Below, one piece after another: positions 20,229 through 30,796 of a DNA stretch of 64,000 nt (position 1 is the first letter of the stretch; every line of letters begins with the position of its first letter). Source of the DNA: Hyphomicrobiales bacterium (GTDB lineage: Bacteria; Pseudomonadota; Alphaproteobacteria; Rhizobiales; Beijerinckiaceae); the NCBI GenBank assembly GCA_027483945.1, contig JAIXTM010000005.1, positions 186,001-250,000 on the forward strand, read 5' to 3'. A program made the translations under genes and the position numbers. Under the pieces are notes generated by a model that ran no database searches, was not told the origin of the DNA, and saw only the letters and a list, made by a program, of their open reading frames with translations.

Positions 20229-22454
20229 TTGGCTGTAGCGGACACGAATGCGGCTGCCGGCGGACCGGCCACGCGCTCCGGGCGCGTGTCGGGCTGGATC
20301 GGCGCGGGCGCCGTCATCGGCGCCCTGTCCTCGGCGCTGGTGACCTTCCTCGTCCTCGCGGGCATGACGCCGGTCCTGCCGACCCATGCGGTCGTCCTGT
20401 GGCTGCTCATCGCCAACGGGCTCCTGGTCGCGCTGCTCGTCGGCGTCATCGTCTGGGAGACGTCGGCCGTCTTCCGCGCCCAGCGCCAGGGCGCCGCCGC
20501 CGCGGGTCTCCATGTCCGCGTCGTGTCCTTCTTCGGCTTCATGGCGGCGATGCCGGCGATCCTCGTCGCCATCGTCGCCTCGCTGACGCTGGAGCGCGGT
20601 CTGGACCCCTGGTTCACGGCTTCGATCAAGGCGCTCGTGTCCAACACGGTGGACATCGCCCAGGCCTATCGGGAGACCCAATGCCGGACCATGACGCGCG
20701 AGGCGCGGCTGATGGCGGCGGATCTCGACCGGGCGCGGCGGCTGTTCGAGGCCGACCGCAAGCTGTTCCAGGATTTCATGCGCTCTCGCGCCGTGTTCCT
20801 CGGCTTTCCCGTCGCCATCCTCGCCGACAAGGACGCCAAGATCATGGAGCGGATCGAGGTGCGCCCCGTGCCCAACCTCATCCTGCCGACCGAGCGCGAC
20901 GTCACGGAAGCGACGACCACCGACGCCCTTTGCCTGATCCCGAATGTCGGCAACGTCGTGCGCGCCGTGGTGAAGCTGGAATCCTTCGAGGGCGCGATCC
21001 TCTACCTCGCCCGCCCGGTGGATGTGCGCGCGCTGGAATTCCTCCCGGCCGCGGAGGCGGGTGTCGCCTATTACCAGGCGCTGGAGCAGAAGAAGGCGGG
21101 CATCCAGATCGCCTTCGCCTCGATGTTCACGCTGGTCGCCCTCATCGTGCTCCTGTCGGCGGTCTGGATCGGGCTGAACTTCGCCAACGGGCTCGTCGCG
21201 CCGATCCGGCGGCTGATCCACGCCACCGACCAGGTGGCGACGGGCAATTTCTACGTTCAGGTTCCCGTCCGGAAGGCGGAGGGCGATCTCGCCCATCTGG
21301 GCGAGACCTTCAACAAGATGACCTCCGAGCTGCGCCGGCAGCATGACGGGCTGATCGCGGCGAGCGACGTGCTGGACCAGCGGCGGCGCTTCACCGAAGC
21401 GGTGCTGTCCGGCGTCTCGGCCGGGGTCATCGGCCTCGACCGCGACGACAGGGTCACGCTGGTCAATCCCTCGGCGGAAGCCATGCTGGGCGAGCGGGGT
21501 GAGGCCTGCACCGGCAAGGCGATCGCCGAGGTCTGCCCGCCGCTGGCGCCCCTCATCGAAGAGGTGAGGGCCGGGCGTATGCGCCTCACCCAGGGGCAGA
21601 TCGGCGTGCGCCGCGGCACATCGGACCGGACGCTCAACGTGCGAGTGACCAGGGAGCTCGCCCGGGGCGAGGACGAGGGGCTCGTGGTCACGCTCGACGA
21701 CATCACGGATCTGGTCTCGGCCCAGCGTACCTCCGCCTGGGCCGATGTGGCACGCCGCATCGCCCACGAGATCAAGAACCCGCTGACGCCGATCCAGCTC
21801 TCCGCCGAGCGCATCCGCCGCAAATACGGCAAGGTCATCACCGAGGACCGGGAGGTCTTCGACCAGTGCACCGACACGATCGTGCGCCAGGTCGACGACA
21901 TCAAACGCATGGTGGACGAGTTCTCGTCCTTCGCCCGGATGCCGAAGCCGCTTCTGGATCAGGCGGACCTCGCCGAGACGGTGAAGCAGGTCGTCTTCCT
22001 CATGCGGGTCGGCAATCCGGACATCCGCTTCGACGAGACCATCCCGGCGGAGGCCGTCTCCGGCCGGTTCGACCGCCGGCTCATCTCGCAGGCTTTGACC
22101 AACATCGTGAAGAACGCGACCGAGGCGGTGCAGGCCGTGCCCTCGGACGTGCGGGGCGAGGGCGCCATCGCCGTGTCGCTGATCCAGCGGCCGGACGGCG
22201 TCGCCCAGATCGACGTGATGGACAACGGCAAGGGCTTTCCGGCCGAGAACCGCCAGCGGCTGCTGGAGCCCTACATGACGACGCGCGAGGGCGGGACGGG
22301 CCTTGGCCTCGCCATCGTCGGCAAGATTTTCGAGGACCATGGCGGCGGCATCGAGTTGCTGGACCGGCCGGACGGCGCGCGGGGCGCCTGCGTCCGGCTC
22401 TGGTTCCCGCTCTCGGGCGGGGCGGCCGACACCGACAGGACGATAGGGACTTAA
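20229..22454 (+). CDS. ntrY: sensor histidine kinase NtrY
   Basis: 741 residues. The start is probably TTG at 20229, preceded by a purine-rich AGGGCGGGA; no earlier start in frame is available. N-terminal membrane part with two or three helices (about 20-110), a periplasmic segment, a further helix near 295-315, HAMP region (FANGLVAPIRRLIHATDQVATG), PAS domain, and kinase core with [21 protein letters not shown], His513. NtrY pairs with NtrX and in other alphaproteobacteria responds to nitrogen and redox/oxygen state. The 116 bases between ntrC and this gene may hold a separate promoter. Confidence 0.95.
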   Translation: MAVADTNAAAGGPATRSGRVSGWIGAGAVIGALSSALVTFLVLAGMTPVLPTHAVVLWLLIANGLLVALLVGVIVWETSAVFRAQRQGAAAAGLHVRVVSFFGFMAAMPAILVAIVASLTLERGLDPWFTASIKALVSNTVDIAQAYRETQCRTMTREARLMAADLDRARRLFEADRKLFQDFMRSRAVFLGFPVAILADKDAKIMERIEVRPVPNLILPTERDVTEATTTDALCLIPNVGNVVRAVVKLESFEGAILYLARPVDVRALEFLPAAEAGVAYYQALEQKKAGIQIAFASMFTLVALIVLLSAVWIGLNFANGLVAPIRRLIHATDQVATGNFYVQVPVRKAEGDLAHLGETFNKMTSELRRQHDGLIAASDVLDQRRRFTEAVLSGVSAGVIGLDRDDRVTLVNPSAEAMLGERGEACTGKAIAEVCPPLAPLIEEVRAGRMRLTQGQIGVRRGTSDRTLNVRVTRELARGEDEGLVVTLDDITDLVSAQRTSAWADVARRIAHEIKNPLTPIQLSAERIRRKYGKVITEDREVFDQCTDTIVRQVDDIKRMVDEFSSFARMPKPLLDQADLAETVKQVVFLMRVGNPDIRFDETIPAEAVSGRFDRRLISQALTNIVKNATEAVQAVPSDVRGEGAIAVSLIQRPDGVAQIDVMDNGKGFPAENRQRLLEPYMTTREGGTGLGLAIVGKIFEDHGGGIELLDRPDGARGACVRLWFPLSGGAADTDRTIGT

Positions 22455-22457
22455 AGC

Positions 22458-23828
22458 ATGAGCGCCGACATTCTGATCGTCGACGACGAGACCGACATCC
22501 GCGAGCTGGTCGCCGGCATCCTGGAGGACGAGGGCCACCGGGCGCGCAAGGCCGGCAATTCCGACGAGGCGCTCGCGGCGATCGAAGCCCGGCGGCCGCA
22601 CCTCGTCTTCCTCGACATCTGGCTCCAGGGCAGCCGGCTCGACGGCCTCCAGGTGCTGGACGTCATCAAGGAGCACAATCCCGACCTGCCGGTCGTGATG
22701 ATCTCCGGCCACGGCAATATCGAGACCGCCGTCTCCGCCATCAAGCGCGGCGCCTACGACTTCATCGAGAAGCCGTTCAAGGCAGACCGGCTCGTCCTCG
22801 TCGCCGAGCGGGCGCTGGAGGCTTCGCGCCTGAAGCGGGAGGTGCGCGACCTGCGCTCCCAGTCGGTGCAGGCGAGCCGGATCGTCGGCTCCTCCACCGC
22901 CGCCAACCAGCTGCGCCAGACGGTGGAGCGCGTGGCGCCGACCAATGCGCGCGTGCTGATCACCGGCTCGCCCGGCTCGGGCAAGGAGCTCGTCGCCCGC
23001 ACGATCCATGCGGTGTCCAGCCGCTCGTCCGGGCCCTTCGTCGTCATCAACGCGGCGACCATCACGCCGGAGACGATGGAAAGCGAATTGTTCGGCATCG
23101 AGGCCGCCGACGGGCGCGCCAGGCGCATCGGCGCGCTGGAGGAGGCCCATGGCGGCATCCTCTATATCGACGAGATCGCCGACATGCCCCGGGAGACGCA
23201 GAACCGCATCCTGCGCGTGCTCGTGGACCAGAACTTCCAGCGCGTCGGCGGCTCGACCCGCGTCCATGTGGATGTCCGGATCATCTCCTCCTCCAGCCGC
23301 GACCTGCCGTCCGAGATCGCGGCCGGGCGGTTCCGGGAGGACCTGTTCCATCGCCTCAGCGTGGTGCCGATCCGCGTGCCGGCCCTGGCCGAGCGCCGCG
23401 AGGACGTGCCCGAGCTGATCTCCTTCTTCATGGACCAGATCGCGGCGGCGACGGGCCTGCCCAAACGACGCATCGCGGCGGACGCGCTGGCTGTCCTGCA
23501 GGCCCATGACTGGCCGGGCAACGTCCGGCAGCTGCGCAACAATGTCGAGCGGCTGATGATCCTCGCCAAGGGCGATCCGGACGCGGAGATGAGCGCGGAC
23601 ATGCTGCCCTCCGAGCTCGGCACCCTGGTTCCGACCACGCCGAGCGGGGCAGGGGGCGAGAAGCTGATGGGGCTTCCCCTCCGCGAGGCCCGTGAGATAT
23701 TCGAGCGCGAATATCTGATCGCGCAGATCAACCGATTCTCGGGGAATATCTCGCGGACGGCCGAATTCATCGGGATGGAGCGCTCCGCCCTCCATCGCAA
23801 GCTGAAGTCCCTTGGAGTGAACGGATGA
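22458..23828 (+). CDS. ntrX: response regulator NtrX, AAA+ domain lacking GAFTGA
   Basis: 456 residues, 3 bases after ntrY. Receiver with Asp53, AAA+ domain with Walker A SPGSGKE (171-177) and Walker B ILYIDEIADMP, and a C-terminal Fis-type helix-turn-helix (NISRTAEFIGMERSALHRKLKSL). The segment where NtrC has GAFTGA reads ELFGIEAADGRARRIGALEE here, so the sigma-54 contact loop is absent. This is a recognised NtrX trait; such proteins regulate without acting as classical sigma-54 activators. The stop overlaps the dat start as ATGA. Confidence 0.95.
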   Translation: MSADILIVDDETDIRELVAGILEDEGHRARKAGNSDEALAAIEARRPHLVFLDIWLQGSRLDGLQVLDVIKEHNPDLPVVMISGHGNIETAVSAIKRGAYDFIEKPFKADRLVLVAERALEASRLKREVRDLRSQSVQASRIVGSSTAANQLRQTVERVAPTNARVLITGSPGSGKELVARTIHAVSSRSSGPFVVINAATITPETMESELFGIEAADGRARRIGALEEAHGGILYIDEIADMPRETQNRILRVLVDQNFQRVGGSTRVHVDVRIISSSSRDLPSEIAAGRFREDLFHRLSVVPIRVPALAERREDVPELISFFMDQIAAATGLPKRRIAADALAVLQAHDWPGNVRQLRNNVERLMILAKGDPDAEMSADMLPSELGTLVPTTPSGAGGEKLMGLPLREAREIFEREYLIAQINRFSGNISRTAEFIGMERSALHRKLKSLGVNG

Positions 23829-24682
23829 GCCGCGTCGCCTATGTCAACGGCCGCTACGTGCCCCACCGCGAGGCGGTGGTCCATGTGGAGGACCGGGGCT
23901 ACCAGTTCGCCGACGGCGTCTACGAGGTCTGCGAGGTGCTGGGCGGGCGCCTGGTCGATGAGACCGGGCACATGGACCGGCTGGAGCGGTCGCTGCGGGA
24001 ACTCAGGATCGACATGCCGATCGGCCGCGCCGCCTTCGGCGTCGTGCTGCGCCAGGTCGTCCGCCGCAACCGCGTGCGCGACGGCCTCGTCTATTTCCAG
24101 GTCTCGCGCGGCGTCGCCCGCCGCGACCACGTCTTCCCGACGTCGGGCACCCGGCCCGCCCTGGTCGTGACCGCGCGCTCGTCCAACCGCGACGCCGCCG
24201 AGGCCACGGCCGCCCGCGGCATCAGGGTCATCACGCTGCCCGACAATCGCTGGGAGCGGGTGGACATCAAGTCCGTCGGCCTCCTGCCCAACGTGCTCGC
24301 CCGGCAGGCGGCCAAGGAGGCGGACGCGCGCGAGGCCTGGTTCGTCGACCAGGACGGCTTCGTCACGGAAGGGGCGGCGACCAATGCCTGGATCGTCACC
24401 AGGGACGGCGAGCTCGTGACGCGCCAGGCCGATAGCGGGATCCTGAAGGGGATCACGCGCACCACCGTGGTCAAGCTTCTCGCCAAGCGCGGCCTGAAGC
24501 TGGTGGAGCGTCCGTTCACGGTGAAGGAGGCGCAGGCCGCCCGCGAGGCCTTCACCACGGCGGCGACCATGGTCGTGATGCCGGTGATCCAGATCGACGA
24601 CATGCCCGTCGGCAACGGCCACCCGGGAAGCCTGACCGGAGAATTGCGCGCCGCCTTCCATAGTGTCGCCGAGATCGCGTGA
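23825..24682 (+). CDS. dat: D-amino acid aminotransferase (class IV PLP enzyme)
   Basis: 285 residues, fold-type IV transaminase. Motifs: YVNGRYVPHREAVVHVEDRG with the conserved GYQFADGVYEV, the PLP lysine in RVDIKSVGLLPN (Lys149), and EGAATNAWIV. The family includes D-alanine aminotransferase and branched-chain aminotransferase; the DRGYQFADGVYE sequence and context after ntrX favour the D-amino acid type, which would make D-glutamate or D-alanine for peptidoglycan. Substrate not proven by sequence. Confidence 0.9.
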   Translation: MSRVAYVNGRYVPHREAVVHVEDRGYQFADGVYEVCEVLGGRLVDETGHMDRLERSLRELRIDMPIGRAAFGVVLRQVVRRNRVRDGLVYFQVSRGVARRDHVFPTSGTRPALVVTARSSNRDAAEATAARGIRVITLPDNRWERVDIKSVGLLPNVLARQAAKEADAREAWFVDQDGFVTEGAATNAWIVTRDGELVTRQADSGILKGITRTTVVKLLAKRGLKLVERPFTVKEAQAAREAFTTAATMVVMPVIQIDDMPVGNGHPGSLTGELRAAFHSVAEIA

Positions 24683-24803
24683 CACGGCCCTTGCGTAAGG
24701 GCGCGCTAACCCGTGTAATGGCGGGGCCGGTCCCGCATTCCTGCGGACAAGAATCATCTCCGAATGGCCAAGGCCGGCGGCCGCGGGCTCCATGGGACTA
24801 CAC

Positions 24804-25055
24804 ATGGCTGGCGAGCGCGCACAAAACTTGCAGGACACGTTCCTCAATCACGTCCGCAAGAACAAGGTCCCTCTCACGATCTTCCTCGTGAACGGTGTCA
24901 AGCTTCAGGGCGTGGTGACCTGGTTCGACAATTTCTGCGTCCTGCTGCGGCGGGACGGGCTATCCCAGCTCGTCTACAAGCACGCAATCTCGACGATCAT
25001 GCCTGGTCAGCCGATCCAGCTCTTCGAGCCGGCGGACGAGGCCGAAAAGGGTTGA
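24804..25055 (+). CDS. hfq: RNA chaperone Hfq
   Basis: 83 residues. Sm fold: [20 protein letters not shown] (Sm1 start), [17 protein letters not shown], and the Sm2 motif YKHAISTI. It forms a hexamer that pairs small RNAs with mRNAs. The start at 24804 (MAGERAQ) fits the family; an in-frame ATG four codons upstream is less likely. The C-terminus is short, as in other alphaproteobacteria. About 120 bases separate it from dat, enough for its own promoter. hflX follows after one base. Confidence 0.95.
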   Translation: MAGERAQNLQDTFLNHVRKNKVPLTIFLVNGVKLQGVVTWFDNFCVLLRRDGLSQLVYKHAISTIMPGQPIQLFEPADEAEKG

Positions 25056-25056
25056 T

Positions 25057-26445
25057 TTGACGGACGAACGCGGCAGCGGGCCGCAAGGCGGCCCTCACAA
25101 GCCGTTCGAGCCCGAGAAGATCATCGCGTCCCACACGCGCTCACTCGTCGTCGGTCCCTACCTGGTAGGCCGTCGGGGGCAGGGGACGCATGCGCCGGTC
25201 AACGACCGCGACATCGCGGCCCGGATCGAGGAGGCGGCGGGCCTCGCGCTCGCCATCGACCTTAACGTCGTGGACCGCATCGTGGCGCCGCTGCAGGCGC
25301 CGCGCCCCGCCACCTATCTCGGCAAGGGCAAGGTGGACGAGATCGCCGTGCGCATCGCCGCCGAGGAGATCGGCCTCGTCGTGATGGACTGCGCGCTGAC
25401 CCCGGTGCAGCAGCGCAACCTGGAACGGGCCTTCAAGGCCAAGGTCATCGACCGCACGGGCCTGATCCTGGAGATCTTCGGCCGGCGCGCCCGCACCAAG
25501 GAGGGCGCGCTGCAGGTCGAGCTCGCGCACCTGACCTACCAGAAGAGCCGGCTCGTCCGGTCCTGGACCCACCTTGAGCGCCAGCGCGGCGGCTTCGGCT
25601 TCCTCGGCGGCCCCGGCGAGACGCAGATCGAGGCCGACCGGCGCATCATCCAGGAGCGCATGACGCGCATCGAGCGCGACCTGGAGAACGTCGTGCGCAC
25701 GCGCTCGCTGCACCGGGCGAGCCGCCGCCGCGTGCCGTATCCGATCGTCTCGCTCGTCGGCTACACCAATGCGGGCAAGTCGACGCTGTTCAACCGGCTG
25801 ACGAGCGCCCGGGTCCTGGCCGAAGACATGCTGTTCGCCACGCTGGACCCGACCGCGCGCGCGATTTCGCTGCCCCATGGGGGCAAGGTGATCCTGTCCG
25901 ACACGGTGGGCTTCATCTCCGACCTGCCGACCATGCTGGTCGCGGCCTTCCGCGCCACGCTGGAGGACGTGCTGGAATCGGACGTCATCCTCCATGTCCG
26001 CGACGTCTCGCATGTGGACAGCGAGGCGCAGGCCAAGGACGTGGAGGCGATCCTGCGGGATCTCGGCATCGCGCCGGGCGACAAGCGCGTCATCGAGGTC
26101 TGGAACAAGGCCGACCTCCTCGACGCCGATACGCGCGCCATGATGCTGAATCGGACGGACCTGGCCGAGGCCGGCCGCGAGCCGGTCCTGATCTCGGCGC
26201 TGACCGGGGAGGGCGTCGACCGCCTGGTGAAGCGGGTGGAGGGCGCGCTGGCCGCCGGCCGCCACGTCTTCCAGGTCGAGCTCCAGGCGGAGGAGGGCAA
26301 GGCCCTCAACTGGCTCTACGAGGAGGCCGAGGTGCTGGAGCGCCGGGAGGGCGAGGACGGCCGCATCTCCCTCGCCATCCGCATCGCGCCGGAAAAGGAA
26401 CCCCGCTTCCTCCAGCGCCATCCCAGGGCGCGGCAGATTAGGTAG
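25057..26445 (+). CDS. hflX: ribosome-associated GTPase HflX
   Basis: 462 residues from a TTG start one base after the hfq stop, implying coupling. N-terminal HflX domain ([51 protein letters not shown]), a helical linker with [12 protein letters not shown], then the G domain with G1 GYTNAGKST (235-243), G3 DTVGFI and G4 NKAD. HflX splits stalled or heat-damaged ribosomes. The hfq-hflX pair is conserved across proteobacteria. Confidence 0.95.
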   Translation: MTDERGSGPQGGPHKPFEPEKIIASHTRSLVVGPYLVGRRGQGTHAPVNDRDIAARIEEAAGLALAIDLNVVDRIVAPLQAPRPATYLGKGKVDEIAVRIAAEEIGLVVMDCALTPVQQRNLERAFKAKVIDRTGLILEIFGRRARTKEGALQVELAHLTYQKSRLVRSWTHLERQRGGFGFLGGPGETQIEADRRIIQERMTRIERDLENVVRTRSLHRASRRRVPYPIVSLVGYTNAGKSTLFNRLTSARVLAEDMLFATLDPTARAISLPHGGKVILSDTVGFISDLPTMLVAAFRATLEDVLESDVILHVRDVSHVDSEAQAKDVEAILRDLGIAPGDKRVIEVWNKADLLDADTRAMMLNRTDLAEAGREPVLISALTGEGVDRLVKRVEGALAAGRHVFQVELQAEEGKALNWLYEEAEVLERREGEDGRISLAIRIAPEKEPRFLQRHPRARQIR

Positions 26446-26465
26446 GACCGCTTACGTTCGCTCGC

Positions 26466-26546
26466 CGTCATTGCGAGGCGCGAAGCGACGAAGCAATCCA
26501 GCGGCCCGACCAGGTTCTGGATTGCGTCGCTTCGCTCGCAATGACG
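26466..26546. repeat. class C palindromic repeat
   Basis: CGTCATTGCGAGGCGCGAAG to GCTCGCAATGACG with GCAATCCAG/CTGGATTGC arms, between the convergent genes hflX and mazG. Confidence 0.8.
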
Positions 26547-26554
26547 GCACGGTT

Positions 26555-26576
26555 TCCCTCCCCGCAAGGAGGGGAA
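26555..26576. repeat. small GC-rich hairpin, second copy
   Basis: TCCCTCCCC, loop GCAA, GGAGGGGA. It matches the hairpin closing the AT-rich orphan gene at 10127-10146, including the following GAAGC. Confidence 0.65.
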
Positions 26577-26592
26577 GCGGAAAGGCCCAAGC

Positions 26593-27426
<834 letters not shown>

Positions 27427-27517
27427 GGTCGGTCCGGTGCTGGATGGCGCCGCCATTCTAGCCATCGCGCGTCGATGCCGACAGCGAGGAGGCAACGTCA
27501 CGCACAGCCGGTTCCAC

Positions 27518-27545
27518 GATTCGCATAAGACATATTATGGAACTT
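27518..27545. other. dif: candidate dif site (XerC/XerD chromosome dimer resolution)
   Basis: 28 bases with the dif layout: left arm GATTCGCATAA, 6-base spacer GACATA, right arm TTATGGAACTT. Compared with Escherichia coli dif, 9 of 11 left-arm and 7 of 11 right-arm positions are identical, including the core CGCATAA and TTATG. It lies in the 188-base gap between mazG and the metallo-hydrolase gene, in otherwise GC-rich DNA. GGGNAGGG motifs and gene orientation change polarity around it, as expected at a terminus. No xer gene is in the window. Confidence 0.75.
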
Positions 27546-27614
27546 AAGTGGATGCGGTTTTGGCGTCGATCAAGATGAAATCACGAGACCGGTCAATTGG
27601 TTGGACGGCTCTGC

Positions 27615-28412
27615 TCAATCGAGCGCGATGCGCATCCCGTCATAGGCCGGCTCGATATGGTCCGGCAGTTCCTGGCGCAGGTTGTCGTAGTCCAGATCGG
27701 TATGGAGGTTGGTCAGCACCGCGCGGCGCGGCGAAACCTGCGCGATGAAGGCCAGCGCCTCGGCCAGGCTGAAATGCGTCGGATGCGGCGCGTAGCGCAG
27801 CGCGTCGACGATGAGCACGTCGAGGTCCTGCAGCATCGCCGCCGATTCCGGCGGCATGGCGCTGACGTCGCTCGCATAGGCTAGCCGGCCGAACCGGAAC
27901 CCCAAGGCGTGGATGTCGCCGTGGATCATGTCGAACGGCGTCGCCGCGATCGGCCCGCCGGGACCGTCGACGACGATGTCGCGGCCGAGCTCGATGCGGT
28001 GCTCGTCCAGGATCGGCGGATAGGCGCTGCCGGGCGGCGTCGCGAAGCAATAGCCGAAGCGCTCGTGCATGAGGCGCGCCGTGCCGGCTTCCATATGGAC
28101 CGGCACGCGCCGGCGCATATGGATCGCCAGCGGCCGCAGGTCGTCGATGCCGTGGGTGTGGTCGGCATGCTCGTGGGTCAGCAGCACGGCGTCGAGCCGG
28201 GTGACGCCGGCATCCAGCAATTGCTCGCGCAGGTCCGGCGAGCAATCGACGAGGACGCTCGTGGTGCCGGCCGGGCCGTCGCGCTCCACCAGCATGGAGC
28301 AGCGGCGGCGGCGGTTCCTCGGGTTGGCGGGATCGCAGGCGCCCCAGCCCGAACCCACCCGGGGCACGCCGCCGGAGGAGCCGCAGCCCAGGATGGTGGC
28401 GCGCAGCGTCAT
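27615..28412 (-). CDS. metallo-beta-lactamase fold hydrolase, PhnP-like
   Basis: 265 residues. Metal-binding motif LLTHEHADHTHGIDDLR with His80, His82, Asp84 and His85, further ligands in MIHGD and DVSAMPP, and an N-terminal ILGCGSSGGVPRVGSGWGAC loop like that of PhnP (cyclic phosphodiesterase) and related RNase Z-fold proteins. No phn genes are near. The order mazG, this gene, tatD, metG is common in Hyphomicrobiales, which suggests a housekeeping nucleotide or phosphodiester role, not proven. The start overlaps the tatD stop as ATGA. Confidence 0.85.
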   Translation of the reverse strand: MTLRATILGCGSSGGVPRVGSGWGACDPANPRNRRRRCSMLVERDGPAGTTSVLVDCSPDLREQLLDAGVTRLDAVLLTHEHADHTHGIDDLRPLAIHMRRRVPVHMEAGTARLMHERFGYCFATPPGSAYPPILDEHRIELGRDIVVDGPGGPIAATPFDMIHGDIHALGFRFGRLAYASDVSAMPPESAAMLQDLDVLIVDALRYAPHPTHFSLAEALAFIAQVSPRRAVLTNLHTDLDYDNLRQELPDHIEPAYDGMRIALD

Positions 28413-29215
28413 GCGGCGCCCGCCTCCGCGCGGCCGTCGCAGGCAGCCGCCTTGGCGAAGAGCCGGTAGAAATTCGCCGTCGTCGCCTCCGCGATTTCGG
28501 CGAGGCCGATGCCCTTCGTCTCGGCCAGGACGGCCGCGGTCAGTGCGGTATAGGCCGGCTCGCAGCGCTTGCCGCGATGGGGCGGCGGCGCGAGATAGGG
28601 CGCGTCGGTCTCCACCAGCAGCCGGTCGAGCGGCAGCGCCCGCGCGATCTCGCGGATGGCCTCCGACGTCTTGAAGGTCAGGATGCCCGAGAACGACACG
28701 TAGAGGCCGAGCTCGACGCCGAGACGCGCCAGCGCCTCGCCGGACGAGAAACAATGGAGGACCGCCTTGAAGGCACCCTTCCCCATCTCCTCGGTCAGGA
28801 TCGCGGCCATGTCCTCGTCCGCCGCGCGGGCATGGATGACGAGCGGGAGCCCGGTCTCGCGGGCGGCGGCGATATGGGTGCGGAACACCCTCGCCTGCAC
28901 GTCGCGCGGGCTCTTGTCGTAGAAATAGTCGAGACCCGCCTCGCCGATGCCGATGCAACGGGGATGGGCGCTGAGTTCCACCAGCCGCTCCGCCGGCACG
29001 TCCGGCTCCTGCCCCGCATTATGCGGATGGGTGCCCACCGTGAAGAACACGGATGGGAAGCGCTCGGCGAGCGCGCGATAGCGCTCGAAGCGGGACACGA
29101 AGGTCGAGATCGTGACCATGCGCCCGACGCCGGCGGCCTCGGCCCGCGCGATCACGGCGTCGAGTTCCTCGGCGAAATCCGGGAAGTCGAGATGGCAATG
29201 GCTGTCGACGATCAT
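28409..29215 (-). CDS. tatD: TatD-family metal-dependent DNase/hydrolase
   Basis: 268 residues, amidohydrolase-like TIM barrel. Metal ligands: N-terminal [11 protein letters not shown] (His6, His8), GEAGLDYFYD, VIHARAADED, and CFSSGEALARLG, then ETDAPYLAPPPHRGKRCEP near the C-terminus. Relatives have 3'-5' exonuclease or D-aminoacyl-tRNA deacylase activity. Stop and start overlap neighbours: TGATG with metG before it, ATGA with the metallo-hydrolase after it. Confidence 0.92.
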   Translation of the reverse strand: MIVDSHCHLDFPDFAEELDAVIARAEAAGVGRMVTISTFVSRFERYRALAERFPSVFFTVGTHPHNAGQEPDVPAERLVELSAHPRCIGIGEAGLDYFYDKSPRDVQARVFRTHIAAARETGLPLVIHARAADEDMAAILTEEMGKGAFKAVLHCFSSGEALARLGVELGLYVSFSGILTFKTSEAIREIARALPLDRLLVETDAPYLAPPPHRGKRCEPAYTALTAAVLAETKGIGLAEIAEATTANFYRLFAKAAACDGRAEAGAA

Positions 29216-30771
29216 CAGCCGGTGCCTTCTTCCGGCTCCACGAAGCGCGGGAAGATCGGCGCCGGCGCCGGCAGGACCGTGCCGCCCGCCAGCATCGGCC
29301 CCGCGATGGCCGAAAAGTCGCGTGCGCCGTCGTCCACCGCCAGCAGGTCGAGGAGCTTGCCCGCCGCGCCGGGCACGAAGGGCTGGATGAGGATGCCGAG
29401 GATGCGCAGCGCCTCGGCCGTCACGTAGAGCACGGTCGCCATCCGCTCAGGGTTAGTCTTGCGCAGCGTCCAGGGCTCCTGGCCGGCGAAATAGCGGTTC
29501 GCCTCGGCGACCACCGCCCAGGTCTCTGCGAGGACCTGATGCAGGGCGAAGTTCTCCATCGCCGCGCGGGCCTTCGGCAGCACGCCGCGGGCGGCCGCCA
29601 GCAGCGCCTCGTCCTCGGCGGTCAGCGCGCCGGGCTCCGGCACCCTGCCCTCGCAGTTCTTCGCGATCATCGAGAGCGAGCGCTGCGCCAGGTTGCCGAT
29701 GTCGTTGGCGAGATCGGCATTGATGCGCGCGACGATGGCCTCGTGCGAATAATTGCCGTCCTGGCCGAACGGCACCTCGCGCATGAAGAAGTAGCGCAAC
29801 TGGTCGACGCCATAGGCGGCCGCGAGCGCGTGCGGGTCGATCACGTTGCCGACCGACTTCGACATCTTCTCCCCGCGGTTGAACAGGAAGCCGTGGCCGA
29901 AGACGCGCCGGGGCACCGGAATGCCGGCGGACATGAGGAAGGCGGGCCAGTACACGGCGTGGAAGCGCACGATGTCCTTGCCGATGATGTGGACGTCCGC
30001 GGGCCAGTAGCGCCAGTCCGGCGCGCCCTCGTCGGGGAAGCCGAGGCCGGTGATGTAGTTCGTCAGGGCATCGACCCAGACATACATGACATGGCCCGGC
30101 GCATCCGGGACCGGCACGCCCCAGGTCAGCGTGGTGCGCGAGATCGAGAGGTCCTGCAGGCCGCCCTTCACGAAGCTGACGACCTCGTTGCGGCGCGTGT
30201 CCGGGCCGATGAAGCCGGGATTCGCCTCGTAGAAGGCGAGCAGCCGGTCCTGATAGGCGGAGAGACGGAAGAAGTAGGTCTTCTCCTCGGTCCATTCCAC
30301 CGGCGTGCCCTGCGGCCCGAGGCGCACGCCGTTCGACACGGTCGTCTCGCTCTCGTCGTAGAAGGCCTCGTCGCGGACCGAGTACCAGCCGGAATAGGTG
30401 CCGAGATAGATGTCGCCGGCGGCTTCCATGCGCTTCCACAGGGCCTGCGAGGCGGCATAATGCGCCGGCTCGGTCGTGCGGATGAAGCGGTCGTAGGAGA
30501 CCGACAGCGCGTCGCACATGGCCTTGAACAAGGGCACGTTGCGGTTGGACAGGTCGGCCGCGGAGATGCCCTCCTTCGCCGCCGTCTGCGTCATCTTCAT
30601 GCCGTGCTCGTCGACGCCGGTCATGAACCGCACGTCGTAGCCGTCCAGGCGCTTGAAGCGCGCGATCGCATCGGAGGCGACCGCCTCGTAGGCGTGGCCG
30701 ATATGGGGCGCGCCGTTGGGATACGAGATCGCGGTGGTGATGTAGAATGCGGGCTTCGCGCTGGCGGCCAT
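29215..30771 (-). CDS. metG: methionyl-tRNA synthetase
   Basis: 518 residues, class I synthetase. HIGH motif at 23-26 ([10 protein letters not shown]) and KMSKS near residue 300 ([10 protein letters not shown]). The connective peptide has no four-cysteine zinc knuckle (the [10 protein letters not shown] region), and there is no C-terminal tRNA-binding extension, so it is the short zinc-free form. It charges initiator and elongator tRNA-Met. It precedes tatD with a one-base overlap and follows holB by 25 bases. Confidence 0.96.
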   Translation of the reverse strand: MAASAKPAFYITTAISYPNGAPHIGHAYEAVASDAIARFKRLDGYDVRFMTGVDEHGMKMTQTAAKEGISAADLSNRNVPLFKAMCDALSVSYDRFIRTTEPAHYAASQALWKRMEAAGDIYLGTYSGWYSVRDEAFYDESETTVSNGVRLGPQGTPVEWTEEKTYFFRLSAYQDRLLAFYEANPGFIGPDTRRNEVVSFVKGGLQDLSISRTTLTWGVPVPDAPGHVMYVWVDALTNYITGLGFPDEGAPDWRYWPADVHIIGKDIVRFHAVYWPAFLMSAGIPVPRRVFGHGFLFNRGEKMSKSVGNVIDPHALAAAYGVDQLRYFFMREVPFGQDGNYSHEAIVARINADLANDIGNLAQRSLSMIAKNCEGRVPEPGALTAEDEALLAAARGVLPKARAAMENFALHQVLAETWAVVAEANRYFAGQEPWTLRKTNPERMATVLYVTAEALRILGILIQPFVPGAAGKLLDLLAVDDGARDFSAIAGPMLAGGTVLPAPAPIFPRFVEPEEGTG

Positions 30772-30796
30772 CGGCGGGCACTTCCAAATGGGCGTG

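Noticed and set aside
20181-23795. 1204-codon minus-strand open frame across ntrY and ntrX
   Set aside because: Codon-shadow of very GC-rich genes: composition is Arg/Asp/His/Leu-rich and lacks any domain, while the plus strand encodes complete conserved kinases and regulators.
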